Assembly: GCF_019247635.1 (NCBI RefSeq)
Contig: NZ_JAFBAR010000072.1
Coordinates: forward strand, 1-46,092
Source of the DNA: Mycobacterium sp.
GTDB lineage: Bacteria; Actinomycetota; Actinomycetes; Mycobacteriales; Mycobacteriaceae
Direction: 5' to 3'
Length of the DNA: 46,092 nt
The stretch's first letter is position 1, and every line of letters begins with the position of its first letter. This document shows, one piece after another, positions 21,016 through 29,305 of this stretch. The notes below the pieces were generated by a model that saw nothing but the letters and a program-made list of their open reading frames with translations, did no database searches and was not told the DNA's origin. The translations under genes and the position numbers were made by a program.

Positions 21016-21039
21016 CTGAATTGCAGGCTGAATTGCAGG
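21016..21039. repeat. 12-bp tandem duplication at the uppP deletion edge
   Basis: CTGAATTGCAGG occurs twice with no gap (21016-21027 and 21028-21039). It sits between the stop of the small conserved gene (21047) and the surviving uppP tail, as expected for a slippage or repair scar. Confidence 0.7.
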
Positions 21040-21046
21040 ATGCCGG

Positions 21047-21349
21047 CTACCGCGAGACAGGCACCGCGTGCGCGACCGAGTCCCGCACCGCGGCGGTCAG
21101 GCTGCGCTCGTCGGTGAGGTCGATGTCGACCAGGCTGCGAATCGCCTTCGCGACCACGTCCTCAGCCTGCGGGACTGGCCCGGCAAGGCGCGGCCGGTAA
21201 ATCTCGACGACCAGAGACCGGTGCTCCGTGTGGAACGAGAAGCTGCGCCCGTCACCGACTTGTCCGTACCCGCTGGCGAAAATCCCCGTGGATATGTCTT
21301 CGATAGCAAACTCGCTGTCTGCGACATGCCGGTCAGCGGTGACGGTCAT
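21047..21349 (-). CDS. Conserved hypothetical protein (possible Rv2137c orthologue)
   Basis: A 100-residue soluble protein beginning MTVTADRHVADSEFAIEDIS. The middle alternates strand-like and helix-like segments (FSFHTEHRSLVVEIYRP, then AEDVVAKAIRSLVDIDL). No catalytic motif or membrane segment is visible. Its position upstream of uppP and divergent from lppL corresponds to Rv2137c, though I recall that protein as longer (about 137), so the N-terminus may differ or this may be a shortened form. It shares a 111-bp divergent region with lppL. Confidence 0.65.
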   Translation of the reverse strand: MTVTADRHVADSEFAIEDISTGIFASGYGQVGDGRSFSFHTEHRSLVVEIYRPRLAGPVPQAEDVVAKAIRSLVDIDLTDERSLTAAVRDSVAHAVPVSR

Positions 21350-21460
21350 ATTCGTGACGATACCCCCGGTGAATCACGTTGGGTGGGCAACATGGCGAGA
21401 TTGAATGCAATAACGTTCCTTAGAATTCGGACCTGATGTCCCACATACGAGGGCCGACCG

Positions 21461-22519
21461 TTGCTGCCTGCACCTAAAAGACCATCTCGACGCCATTTCC
21501 CGGGCCTAAGGCCTTTGCTGGCACTGGTGCCGACGCTGGCGCTGGTGTTGACGCCGGCGTGTTCGTCGAACCCACTCGACAGCACCCCGCCGACGATAGA
21601 ACCCGCTGGCCCGGCCGTGTCGCCACCGACGTCGCGGGTTCCCTCCGGCTTCCTACGACCGCTCACCTGTCACGCGCAAGCGGCGGTATTCGATGCCGAC
21701 ACCCGCCAGCTGGCGGTGCTGTGTCCGGGCGCCGCCGCGAGCATCGACCTGTTCGGTGAGGCGCAGGGGACGCGCACGATCACTTTGCCCGGACCAGCCA
21801 CCGCGCTCACCGCAGACGACCGCGGCACCCTCTATCTCGCGGCCCGGGCGTCCTACTTCGTGGTCGACTTGCACGCCGCTCGCGCCACGCAGGTGGCCGT
21901 GACCGGCGCGGAACACACCGACTTCACCGCGATCGCGCGACGAGCCGACGGCAAGCTGGTCTTGGGCAGCGCCGACGGGGCCGTCTACACCCTGGCCGAC
22001 GACCACGCCGTCCCAGCCCGCATAGCCAATCGCAACAAGATCTTTGCCCGCGTTGATGCCCTTGCGACACAAGGTAATACGACCGTCGTTCTGGATCGCG
22101 GGCAGACCTCGGTGACGACGATCGGCGCCGACGGCCACGCCGAGCAGGCACTGCGGGCCGGCGAGGGCGCGACTACCCTGGCCGCCGATCCGCTGAACCG
22201 GGTACTGGTCGCCGACACTCGGGGCGGCCAACTGCTGGTGTACGGCGTCAACCCGCTGATCCTGCGGGAGGCCTACCCGGTGCGACAATCGCCGTACGGC
22301 CTGGCCGGGTCTCGCAGCATGGCCTGGGTATCCCTAACCGACTCGAACACGGTAATTGGTTACGATCTGTCCACCGGAATTCCCGTCGAAAAGGTGCGTT
22401 ACCCAACTGTGCAGCAACCCGACTCGCTGGCCCTGGACGAACTGTCGGACACCTTGTATGTGGTGTCGGGGTCCGGCGGCGGGGTCCAGGTCATCGAGGA
22501 CGCGGTGGGTATCCGGTGA
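21461..22519 (+). CDS. lppL: Lipoprotein LppL
   Basis: A 352-residue exported lipoprotein. A basic N-terminus and a hydrophobic helix (about 17-31) end at the lipobox LTPAC, with the lipidated Cys34. The rest looks like a beta-propeller: repeated strand patterns such as [30 protein letters not shown] and [15 protein letters not shown] recur about every 40-45 residues. The start is a TTG at 21461, preceded by GAGGG at suitable spacing; no upstream ATG is in frame. The stop overlaps the next gene's GTG (GTGA). The function is unknown; membrane anchoring on the outer face of the plasma membrane is expected. Confidence 0.9.
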   Translation: MLPAPKRPSRRHFPGLRPLLALVPTLALVLTPACSSNPLDSTPPTIEPAGPAVSPPTSRVPSGFLRPLTCHAQAAVFDADTRQLAVLCPGAAASIDLFGEAQGTRTITLPGPATALTADDRGTLYLAARASYFVVDLHAARATQVAVTGAEHTDFTAIARRADGKLVLGSADGAVYTLADDHAVPARIANRNKIFARVDALATQGNTTVVLDRGQTSVTTIGADGHAEQALRAGEGATTLAADPLNRVLVADTRGGQLLVYGVNPLILREAYPVRQSPYGLAGSRSMAWVSLTDSNTVIGYDLSTGIPVEKVRYPTVQQPDSLALDELSDTLYVVSGSGGGVQVIEDAVGIR

Positions 22520-22779
22520 CAGACCGGCCCGTCCCGCGAAGAGGTCAGCTGCCGGCGAGCTGGGAAAGCGACATGTCCGACGAATACGAGTGGGCGCCGT
22601 TGCGTCTGCCGCCGGAAGTGACTCGGCTCAGCGCGTCCATCCGGTTGTCGATCGAGGCCGAATATCGCGGTTGGGAACTGACCCGGGTGCGCCTCTACAC
22701 CGACGGAAGCAGGCGAGTGTTGTTGCGCCGCAGAAAATCTCGCTTGGAGAACCAGCGGCCCGACCAACCAGGCCTGTGA
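22516..22779 (+). CDS. DUF5703 family protein
   Basis: An 87-residue protein with the actinobacterial DUF5703 pattern: [17 protein letters not shown], then [18 protein letters not shown], then a basic RRVLLRRRK end. The function is unknown. It is locked between its neighbours: its GTG start at 22516 overlaps the lppL stop, and its TGA shares one base with the pyrD ATG at 22779, so lppL-DUF5703-pyrD is probably translated as a coupled series. An internal ATG at 22573 (MSDEYEW) is an alternative start that would keep the whole domain. Confidence 0.8.
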   Translation: MTDRPVPRRGQLPASWESDMSDEYEWAPLRLPPEVTRLSASIRLSIEAEYRGWELTRVRLYTDGSRRVLLRRRKSRLENQRPDQPGL

Positions 22780-23864
22780 TGTACGGTCCGGTGCGCCGAC
22801 TGCTGTTCCTGGTCCCGCCCGAACGCATCCACACCCTGGTTTTCGCGCTGCTGCGTGGCGTCACCGCTCTCGGTTGGACGCGCCGTTTGCTGCGACGGCT
22901 GCTGGGCCCCACCGATCCTGCGCTGGCCTGCACATTGTTCGGCGTGACCTTCCCGGGACCGCTCGGCCTGGCCGCCGGCTTCGACAAGGACGGAACCGGG
23001 CTGGCCACCTGGGGCGCGATGGGGTTCGGTTATGCCGAGGTCGGGACCGTCACCGCGCACCCGCAGCCCGGCAACCCCTCGCCGCGCCTGTTCCGGCTGT
23101 CCGCGGACCGTGCCTTGTTGAACCGGATGGGGTTCAACAACCATGGCGCCGGGGCATTGGCCCTCCGGCTGGCCCGGGACCGACCTGAGGTGCCGATCGG
23201 CGTGAACATCGGCAAGACCAAGAAAACACCGGTCGGCGACGCCGTCGACGACTACCGGGCCAGCGCCAGGCTGGTCGGTCCGCTGGCGTCGTATCTGGTG
23301 GTCAACGTCAGCTCACCAAACACCCCGGGACTGCGGGATTTGCAGGCGGTCGAGTCACTGCGCCCAATCCTCGAGGCGGTGCTGGCCGAAGCCCCACAGA
23401 CGCCGGTGCTGGTGAAGATCGCGCCCGACATCTCCGATTCCGACGTCGACGCCATCGCGGACCTGGCCGTCGAGCTGGGCCTGGCCGGCATCGTGGCAAC
23501 CAACACCACGGTGTCCCGCGACGGCCTGGCCACGCCGGGGGCCGATGAGCTAGGTGAGGGCGGCGTTTCGGGGCCGCCGGTGGCGCGCCGCGCCGCCTCG
23601 GTGTTGCGCCGGCTCTACAACCGGGTCGGCGATCGGCTGGTCCTGATCAGCGTCGGCGGCATCGAGACCGCCGACGACGCCTGGGATCGCATCGCCGCGG
23701 GTGCATCGCTACTACAGGGCTACACCGGATTCATTTACGGTGGCGCCTTGTGGCCCAAGCACATTCACGACGGCATCGCCCGTCGGCTGCACGAGGGCGG
23801 TTACCCCTCGCTGCGCGCTGCGGTCGGGTCGGCCGCCCCCAAATCGGGCGCTGCGCCGGGGTAG
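22779..23864 (+). CDS. pyrD: Dihydroorotate dehydrogenase, class 2 (quinone)
   Basis: The membrane-associated, FMN-containing fourth enzyme of pyrimidine synthesis, which passes electrons to menaquinone. The 361 residues begin [18 protein letters not shown], the N-terminal amphipathic helical extension that defines class 2 and binds quinone. Then come [13 protein letters not shown] (FMN and Lys), [16 protein letters not shown], the catalytic-serine loop [24 protein letters not shown], and the phosphate-binding [12 protein letters not shown] and [12 protein letters not shown]. The start was set at the ATG overlapping the DUF5703 stop; the longer open frame upstream is a shadow. About 110 bp of promoter-like sequence separates it from the PE gene. 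Confidence 0.97.
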   Translation: MYGPVRRLLFLVPPERIHTLVFALLRGVTALGWTRRLLRRLLGPTDPALACTLFGVTFPGPLGLAAGFDKDGTGLATWGAMGFGYAEVGTVTAHPQPGNPSPRLFRLSADRALLNRMGFNNHGAGALALRLARDRPEVPIGVNIGKTKKTPVGDAVDDYRASARLVGPLASYLVVNVSSPNTPGLRDLQAVESLRPILEAVLAEAPQTPVLVKIAPDISDSDVDAIADLAVELGLAGIVATNTTVSRDGLATPGADELGEGGVSGPPVARRAASVLRRLYNRVGDRLVLISVGGIETADDAWDRIAAGASLLQGYTGFIYGGALWPKHIHDGIARRLHEGGYPSLRAAVGSAAPKSGAAPG

Positions 23865-23973
23865 CTGGGCGCCTTTGTGCTGGAGAAATAAAAGTCCGAT
23901 TTTGCGCACGTGTACAACGCTTGTTTGCGACGATGGTGATATCTCGCGGGGGTGAAGTCGAGGGGGCAACATC

Positions 23974-25746
23974 ATGTCGTTTGTGATCACGCCGGAGGTA
24001 GTGAGCGCCGCGGTCGGGAACGTGGCCGGGATCGGGTCGACTCTGGGGGAGGTCACGGCCGCCGCGGCGGGCCCCACGACCAGCGTCGAGGCTGCGGCAG
24101 CCGATGAAGTGTCGGCGGCGATCGCGCAGCTGTTCGGCAGCTATGGCCAGCAGTTTCAGGCTCTCAGCTCCCAAGCGGCGGCGTTCCACGCCGACTTCGT
24201 GAGCTTGCTGAGCGGTAGTGCGGCGTCCTACCTCGCGACAGAAATCGGCAACGCGCAGCACGTCGTGGCGGGCGCCTCCTCGATCGGCGGCGCGGTCAAC
24301 GCCGCGGACAGCATCCTGCCGCTGCCGGTCCTTGGTGGCGGTGGCGGCGGTGGCGGCGGGTTGTTAGGCATTCTCGGCGGTGGCGGCACCGGTGGGATTT
24401 TTGGCGGGCTCGGCGCGCTCTTTGGCACTGGCGGGACCGGCCCGTTCGGGGCGTTCGGCCAAGCCGTCAACGGCGCATTGGCCGGCTTCGAGGACGGCAG
24501 CTACGCCACCCTGGTGGAGACTCAGTTCGCGGCTGGCCTGCAATCCCTGACCGGCGGACTCGGCTCCCTGCCCGGCGGGCTGCAGGAGCTCGGCAGTCTG
24601 CTCTCGGGACTGTTCACGTCCCCGGCGCACCCGGTTTCGGTCCACGACCCGTGGCCGGCGCTGTTCATGAACACCGGCGCCAACCTGGGCGCCCTTGCCG
24701 GCGACCTGGCCGCGCACCCCTTCCCGATTCTGCAGCGGATCGCGATCAACCAGGCGGGTTACGCGGAGCTGATCGGTGCGAACTTGGCGAACGCCGCCGC
24801 CAACTTCCCCGGCGGACTCGCGCTTTTGCCGGGGGACGTCCAAAACACCATGCAGTTGGCCCAGGGCTTCAACCCCGGGGCCACCCTGCAGTGGTACAAC
24901 TCCAGACAAGCCCAGTACAGCCAGGTGCAAAACACGGCGTTAGGCAACGCCGTCCAGGACTTGGGGACGACGCTGCCCACCTTCAACTCCGATATCGCGC
25001 AGGCCTCCCATGAGCTGTCGGTGGGCGACTTCCACGGGGCGGTGCAACGCCTCCCGCAAGCCTTCGTGGATCTCTTCCTCAGCGGGATCGAGTTGAGAAA
25101 CGGGACGGACCTCGTGATACACGGTCCGGCCGGAGACCTAGTCCCCCTGACCGCCGTCATGCAACAACAGACCCAGGACATGCTCTCGCAATTGCCCCAG
25201 GGCTCGACCTTGCAACACATGGCGCAGAACTTCGTCAACGCGGAGAACGCGGCAACGGGAACGTTGGGGCTCGCGGTCATCGGTCCGCCGATCGCCACGT
25301 TGGATGGATTCGCAAGCGGCCTGACCGAGATTGGCTTCGCGTTGCAGTCCGGCAGCCCATTAGCGATCGGCGGCGCGTTCTTCGATCTGCCGGCCTACGT
25401 TTTGAACGGACTCCTCAACGGCAACAGCGTCATGGATCTGACCATCCCGTTGAGCGAGACGGTGGTCATTCCGGCTATTCCTCCCATCCTGAACTCTCCC
25501 ATCACCATCGGTACCGGCACACCGATCGTGGTCCACATGCCCTTCGAGGGGATTCTCGCTCAGCCGCAACCGATTACGGCGACAATCAATGCCGACGTGC
25601 TCGGTATCGACATCCCCATCATCACCACCGGCGCCGGCATGAATTCCGTCGGATTGGTTCCCGCGCTGCTGAACTATATGCCCCTGCAGGTCGCGGCGTC
25701 GCTTACCGGGGAGCCGCTGACCAGCAACTCCATCATTCCGGTCTAG
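23974..25746 (+). CDS. PE family protein with long unique C-terminal region
   Basis: A 590-residue PE protein without PGRS repeats. The PE domain (about 1-95) begins MSFVITPEVVSAAVGNVAG and has the type VII secretion motif YxxxE at Tyr86-Glu90. A hinge with a run of nine glycines (121-129) leads to a C-terminal region of about 440 residues. Its first part is helical with repeated phrases such as NQAGYAELIGANLANAAANF and TLQWYNSRQAQYSQVQ. The last 110 residues are beta-rich (PLSETVVIPAIPPIL, TATINADVLGIDIPI). I see no GxSxG, so it is not a PE-PPE hydrolase. ESX-5 export is inferred. Its TAG shares CTAG with the stop of the convergent hydrolase. It sits between pyrD and the PEBP gene, which adjoin in M. 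tuberculosis. Confidence 0.88.
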   Translation: MSFVITPEVVSAAVGNVAGIGSTLGEVTAAAAGPTTSVEAAAADEVSAAIAQLFGSYGQQFQALSSQAAAFHADFVSLLSGSAASYLATEIGNAQHVVAGASSIGGAVNAADSILPLPVLGGGGGGGGGLLGILGGGGTGGIFGGLGALFGTGGTGPFGAFGQAVNGALAGFEDGSYATLVETQFAAGLQSLTGGLGSLPGGLQELGSLLSGLFTSPAHPVSVHDPWPALFMNTGANLGALAGDLAAHPFPILQRIAINQAGYAELIGANLANAAANFPGGLALLPGDVQNTMQLAQGFNPGATLQWYNSRQAQYSQVQNTALGNAVQDLGTTLPTFNSDIAQASHELSVGDFHGAVQRLPQAFVDLFLSGIELRNGTDLVIHGPAGDLVPLTAVMQQQTQDMLSQLPQGSTLQHMAQNFVNAENAATGTLGLAVIGPPIATLDGFASGLTEIGFALQSGSPLAIGGAFFDLPAYVLNGLLNGNSVMDLTIPLSETVVIPAIPPILNSPITIGTGTPIVVHMPFEGILAQPQPITATINADVLGIDIPIITTGAGMNSVGLVPALLNYMPLQVAASLTGEPLTSNSIIPV

Positions 25747-26303
25747 AACCTGCCGAGGTATTCGGCAACGAAATCCGTTGTACGGCGCTGCCATTCACCG
25801 TATCGCCGCAACATGTAGTGGCCCGCGCCTTCGATGCCCACCCACTGGGCCTGCACTCCGCGCTGACCGGCCCGCAGGGTCTGCGTGCGCGAGCTGATCG
25901 GATCGGTCCAGGTATCCGCGGTGCCGTGCAGGACCAGCAGCCGGGTGGCCGCAGGGATCGCGTCACCGGCACCGCCGGTCCACCACGGTGCGAGCGCCAC
26001 CACAGCGCCCACCTCACCGCCTGCCGCCAGCCGCGCAGCAACCCGACCTCCCATCGAATGGCCCACCAGCACAATGCTTTCCGGCGGGAATCGGTGCCGG
26101 ACATTGTCAAGGACTTGTTCGGCGTCCCGCAGCGCATCGCGTCGCGGGCTATTCCAGCCGCGAACCCGGTACCGCACCCGGCGCACCTCGACGTCCGGAC
26201 CCAGTCGACGGCGCAACGCACGCGTGATGAACATCATCCGGACGTTGGCCAATTGCCACCACCGGGACGCCCGGTGGCTGCGCGCCTTGCCGCCCGGCAG
26301 CAC
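25743..26303 (-). CDS. Alpha/beta hydrolase, small
   Basis: A compact alpha/beta hydrolase of at least 186 residues. The nucleophile elbow is IVLVGHSMGGRVAARLA with Ser83. The acid is probably Asp130 in LHGTADTWTDP and the histidine is His162 in EGAGHYM, so the triad is complete. It is an esterase or lipase type of unknown substrate. The first usable start is the GTG at 26303, yet the coding-like frame continues upstream (RTKRACVLVLPGGK) almost to the stop of the PEBP gene with only CTG or GTA codons. The true start may therefore be non-standard or the 5' end lost. It probably shares a transcript with the PEBP gene. Confidence 0.75.
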   Translation of the reverse strand: MLPGGKARSHRASRWWQLANVRMMFITRALRRRLGPDVEVRRVRYRVRGWNSPRRDALRDAEQVLDNVRHRFPPESIVLVGHSMGGRVAARLAAGGEVGAVVALAPWWTGGAGDAIPAATRLLVLHGTADTWTDPISSRTQTLRAGQRGVQAQWVGIEGAGHYMLRRYGEWQRRTTDFVAEYLGRF

Positions 26304-26350
26304 CAGGACGCATGCGCGCTTGGTCCGGTTGTCCCGCGGGCTCCGCAGCG

Positions 26351-26884
26351 CTACGACTTCTGTTCGTAGGTGCCGTGGATGACCGCGCGCGCGATGGCGT
26401 GCTGGAACAGGTTGAATCCCAGATAGGCAGGGCTGGCATCCTCGTCGAGGTCGAGTTTCTCGACGTCCACGGCGTGCACGGCCACGTAGTAGCGGTGCGT
26501 CCCGTGACCGGGAGGCGGCGCGGCGCCGACGTAGCGGCGCATCCCGGCGTCGTTAACCAGCGTCAGGGCCCCGCCCGGCAGGTCGCTGCCGTCGCCGGCA
26601 CCGTCGGGCAACTCCGTCACGTCGGCGGGCAGGTTGGCCACCGCCCAATGCCAGAATCCGGACAGCGTCGGCGCGTCGGGATCGTAAACGGTGACCGCGA
26701 AGCTCTTGGTCCCCTCGGGGAAGCCCGACCAACTCAGCTGGGGGCTGACGTCTTCTCCGCCCGCGCCCATGATTCCGCTGATCTGGGGTGTCGCCAGCGG
26801 CTGCCCCTCGGTGATCGAATCCGAGGTCAGGGTGAACGACGGCAGCTTGGGCAGCGCATCGTAGGGGTCGGTGGGCAAGGTCAT
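26351..26884 (-). CDS. PEBP/YbhB family phosphatidylethanolamine-binding-like protein (Rv2140c-like)
   Basis: A 177-residue cytosolic PEBP-fold protein (176 in M. tuberculosis Rv2140c). Conserved anion-pocket motifs are [21 protein letters not shown] (D-P-D-x-P and the HW histidine, about 68-88) and [20 protein letters not shown] (GxHR-like). Proteins of this family bind lipid head groups or small anions and have been linked to kinase or protease regulation; the bacterial ligand is uncertain. I start at the ATG at 26884; the frame open to 27061 lies inside the peptidase gene and is a shadow. It follows the M20 peptidase by 38 nt and is likely cotranscribed with it. Confidence 0.92.
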   Translation of the reverse strand: MTLPTDPYDALPKLPSFTLTSDSITEGQPLATPQISGIMGAGGEDVSPQLSWSGFPEGTKSFAVTVYDPDAPTLSGFWHWAVANLPADVTELPDGAGDGSDLPGGALTLVNDAGMRRYVGAAPPPGHGTHRYYVAVHAVDVEKLDLDEDASPAYLGFNLFQHAIARAVIHGTYEQKS

Positions 26885-26922
26885 CGTCAGAGTCCTCTCG
26901 TGTGACTGGCTTCTCGGTTCAT

Positions 26923-28233
26923 CTAGCAGTGCGTTAGAAAGTGCGTCAGCACCTCGGTGCCGAACCGCAACGCCTCGACGGGTACCCGCTCGTCGACGCC
27001 GTGGAACAACGCGGCGAAGTCCAAGTCGGGCGGCAACCTCAGCGGGCTGAACCCGAAGCACCGAATACCCAAGCGCGCGAAGGCTTTTGCATCAGTCCCG
27101 CCGGACAGCATATAGGGGACCGTCCGGCCGTCGGGGTCGACCGCGAGCACCGCGGCGTTCATCGCATCGACCAGATCGCCATCGAAGCTGGTCTCATACG
27201 ACGGCAGGTCCCTGATCCACTCCCGGGTGACATCGGGGCCGAGCAACTCGTCGACTTCGGCCTCAAACGCTGCCTGCCGTCCGGGCAGCACGCGGCAGTC
27301 CACCACGGCTTCCGCCGTCGCCGGGACCACGTTGGCCTTATACCCGGCCTTGAGCATCGTTGGGTTGGCGGTGTCGTGCAGCACGGCCTTCAACATGCGG
27401 GCCATGGGCCCGAGCTTTTCGATCGTCCCCTCCAAGTCGGACGCGGCGAACGGGAGTCCGGTCTCCTCGCGGAGAGCAGCCAAGAACTGGTCGACGGTGT
27501 CGGTGAGCACCAGCGGAAACCGGTGGCGGCCGAGCCGCGCAACCGCCTCGGCGACGGCCGTGACGGCGTTGTGTTCGTGCACCATCGAGCCATGTCCCGG
27601 GTGGCCACGCGCGGTCAGCCGCATCCATTGCATGCCCTTCTCGGCCGTCTCGATCAGGTAGAGGCGGCGCTCGCCGCCGTCCGGGCGCGGCACCGTCAGC
27701 GAAAAACCACCCACTTCGCCAATCGCCTCGGTGACGCCTTCGAACAGATCGGGTCGATTGTCCACCAGCCAGTGTGCGCCGTAGGCGCCGCCGTGTTCCT
27801 CGTCGGCCACGAACGCGAACAGCAAGTCGCGCGACGGCACAATGCCCGCGCGCTTCAGGTGCCTGGCGACCACGATCATCATGCCGACCATGTCCTTCAT
27901 GTCGACTGCGCCGCGGCCCCAGACAAAGCCGTCCTCGATAGCGCCGGAGAACGGGTGCACACTCCAATCGGCCGGTTCGGCCGGCACGACGTCGAGATGC
28001 CCGTGGATCAGCAGTGCGCCACGAGAACCCTCCCGACCGGAGAGCCGGACGAACACGTTGCCCCGTCCGGGTGCCCCGGATTCGACGTATTCGGGCCGGT
28101 AGCCCACCTCCGCGAGCTGCTCGGCGATCCACCGCGCGCACTCCGCCTCACCCTTGGTGGTCTCGAGTTCGCCGGTGTTGGTGGTGTCGAAGCGGATCAG
28201 CCGGCTGACAACCTCGACCACGTTATCGCTCAC
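26923..28233 (-). CDS. M20-family metallopeptidase (Rv2141c-like)
   Basis: A dipeptidase/ArgE/DapE-type zinc peptidase of about 436 residues. Metal-binding and catalytic elements are seen in order: [16 protein letters not shown] (His and the catalytic-base-supporting Asp), [16 protein letters not shown] (bridging Asp), [16 protein letters not shown] (the EE pair), the dimerisation-domain histidine in [15 protein letters not shown], and the final ligand His in [15 protein letters not shown]. Three GTG codons (28251, 28239, 28233) could start it. I prefer 28233 because AGGA sits about 9 nt before it and the product then begins [17 protein letters not shown] as in relatives. The exact peptide substrate is unknown. 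Confidence 0.92.
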   Translation of the reverse strand: MSDNVVEVVSRLIRFDTTNTGELETTKGEAECARWIAEQLAEVGYRPEYVESGAPGRGNVFVRLSGREGSRGALLIHGHLDVVPAEPADWSVHPFSGAIEDGFVWGRGAVDMKDMVGMMIVVARHLKRAGIVPSRDLLFAFVADEEHGGAYGAHWLVDNRPDLFEGVTEAIGEVGGFSLTVPRPDGGERRLYLIETAEKGMQWMRLTARGHPGHGSMVHEHNAVTAVAEAVARLGRHRFPLVLTDTVDQFLAALREETGLPFAASDLEGTIEKLGPMARMLKAVLHDTANPTMLKAGYKANVVPATAEAVVDCRVLPGRQAAFEAEVDELLGPDVTREWIRDLPSYETSFDGDLVDAMNAAVLAVDPDGRTVPYMLSGGTDAKAFARLGIRCFGFSPLRLPPDLDFAALFHGVDERVPVEALRFGTEVLTHFLTHC

Positions 28234-28336
28234 AGTCACCTTTCCTACCACTGCTCGGGCTGGATCGCCGCGAGCTGGGTTGGGCGCCTGCCGGGCGATC
28301 CGATAGCCTTAGCTGCCAACCCATGTGGTTCGTGCG

Positions 28337-28422
28337 GTCCGAGTGGCGGAATGGCAGACGCGCTAGCTTGAGGTGCTAGTGCCCTACTAATGGGCGTGGG
28401 GGTTCAAGTCCCCCCTCGGACA
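28337..28422 (+). tRNA. tRNA-Leu (anticodon GAG)
   Basis: An 86-nt class II tRNA. The acceptor stem GTCCGAG (28337-28343) pairs fully with CTCGGAC (28415-28421), with discriminator A at 28422. The anticodon stem CTAGC/GCTAG (28363-28367 and 28375-28379) encloses the loop TTGAGGT with anticodon GAG at 28370-28372, which decodes CUC. A long variable arm (TGCCCTACTAATGGGCG) and the T arm GGGGGTTCAAGTCCCCC complete it. No CCA is encoded. It stands at the border between the conserved backbone and the mce island. Confidence 0.96.
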
Positions 28423-28430
28423 CAGATGTG

Positions 28431-28467
28431 ATGTCGCGAGACATCGAGGTCAGATGTCTCGCGACAT
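28431..28467. repeat. Perfect 15-bp inverted repeat beside the tRNA
   Basis: ATGTCGCGAGACATC (28431-28445) and GATGTCTCGCGACAT (28453-28467) are exact reverse complements with a 7-nt spacer. The unit lies 8 nt past the tRNA and directly before the transposase remnant. It may be an insertion-sequence end, or a hairpin ending tRNA transcription. Confidence 0.7.
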
Positions 28468-28471
28468 AGTG

Positions 28472-28502
28472 AACACCCTCAGTTGTTGGCTGGGGGTGTT
28501 TT
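28472..28502. terminator. Hairpin with T-run
   Basis: AACACCCTCAG (28472-28482) pairs with CTGGGGGTGTT (28490-28500) through 11 positions, one of them G-U, around a 7-nt loop, and TTTT follows. This is a good intrinsic-terminator shape for transcripts arriving from the tRNA. It overlaps the stop of the transposase remnant, so it may be the element's own end. Confidence 0.5.
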
Positions 28503-28616
28503 GGGTTTTTGGGGTTGGTAGTCGCGGCTGGTGTCGAGGGTGAGTTCGCGGATGAGGTGGCCGGTGGCGGTGGGCGATGATGCGGATGTTGAGGTTGGCG
28601 ATGTGGACTCAGTATC
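28479..28616 (-). mobile_element. IS481-family transposase C-terminal remnant
   Basis: On the minus strand the sequence reads ANLNIRIIAH and then, after a one-base frameshift, ATGHLIRELTLDTSRDYQPQ, followed by KPKTPPANN and a stop. This is the typical C-terminal tail of mycobacterial IS481-type integrase-fold transposases (consensus ...RVINAATGELLRELTLDPTRDYQP). Only about 45 codons remain and they are frameshifted, so the element is dead. It marks past insertion between tRNA-Leu and the mce island. Confidence 0.7.
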
Positions 28617-28813
28617 GGGGACTCGCCACGCCCACTTACCCCGCCTCGCCGAGACTCATCCACAGGTTCTGAGCATTGCTCACGAAAACGTGACTTTCAT
28701 ACCTTTCGCCCAAAGAGCGCATGCAACTCGCGACTCTCGCACCGAGAACGAGATTTCGGTTTTTGACCGGCTCAGCCGCTTGTCAGCCGGCGGTCGGCGC
28801 GTTTAGCTCGGTG

Positions 28814-28819
28814 GATAAT
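28814..28819 (+). promoter_or_regulatory. Predicted -10 box for the DUF732 gene
   Basis: GATAAT lies 32 nt upstream of the chosen ATG, a good match to the mycobacterial SigA -10. No well-spaced -35 is seen, which is common in this genus. The stretch 28617-28813 shows no coding sequence. Confidence 0.35.
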
Positions 28820-28850
28820 GCTGAGCGTCGATAGCACCAGAAGGGAACGC

Positions 28851-29237
28851 ATGAACGCCGCCGGGGAGGTGGCCAGAGGCGGTAAGCGGGTGGTCGCCGT
28901 GCTTATCACGGCTACGACCATCGGTGGCGCAGCACAGGCCGCGCCAAACGCGCACGCCGCCCCGTCGCCAGAAGTCGAGTATCTCTACGACGTTGCGGTA
29001 CGGCGACACTACAACTTTCCGAACGATGACGCAGTCGGCTATGGCCATGGGATCTGCGACAGCGTCGGTCGGGGGGAAGGCTACGCCCAGCTGATCGATG
29101 ATGTACGCCATAGCGTGACCCCAAGCGACTGGTTCGCGGCTAATTACCTTGTCTCCTATGCGGTTAACCTGTTGTGTCCTGCCCTGATTTGGCAGCTGCG
29201 GAATTCAGCGGCGGGCTACCAGCCGCCGCCCGAGTAG
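28851..29237 (+). CDS. Secreted DUF732 protein
   Basis: A 128-residue exported protein. A basic N-terminus and a hydrophobic core (about 10-30) lead to AHAAPSPE, a probable signal-peptidase I site after AHA. The mature part fits DUF732, a mycobacterial family of small helical secreted proteins: EYLYDVAVRRHYNF, the Cys in GHGICDSVGRGEGYAQLIDDV, and the Cys in AVNLLCPALIWQLR, which probably form a disulfide. The function is unknown. I start at the ATG at 28851, with AGAAGGGA about 6 nt before it; a CTG/GTG-initiated extension lies upstream. It converges on a Mam gene with a 68-bp gap. Confidence 0.82.
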   Translation: MNAAGEVARGGKRVVAVLITATTIGGAAQAAPNAHAAPSPEVEYLYDVAVRRHYNFPNDDAVGYGHGICDSVGRGEGYAQLIDDVRHSVTPSDWFAANYLVSYAVNLLCPALIWQLRNSAAGYQPPPE

Positions 29238-29305
29238 TCACCGTCGATCTTCGGAGAACCCCACAATGGGCGGTTAACGCGGCCCGCATTGTCTCGCTCA
29301 CACTC

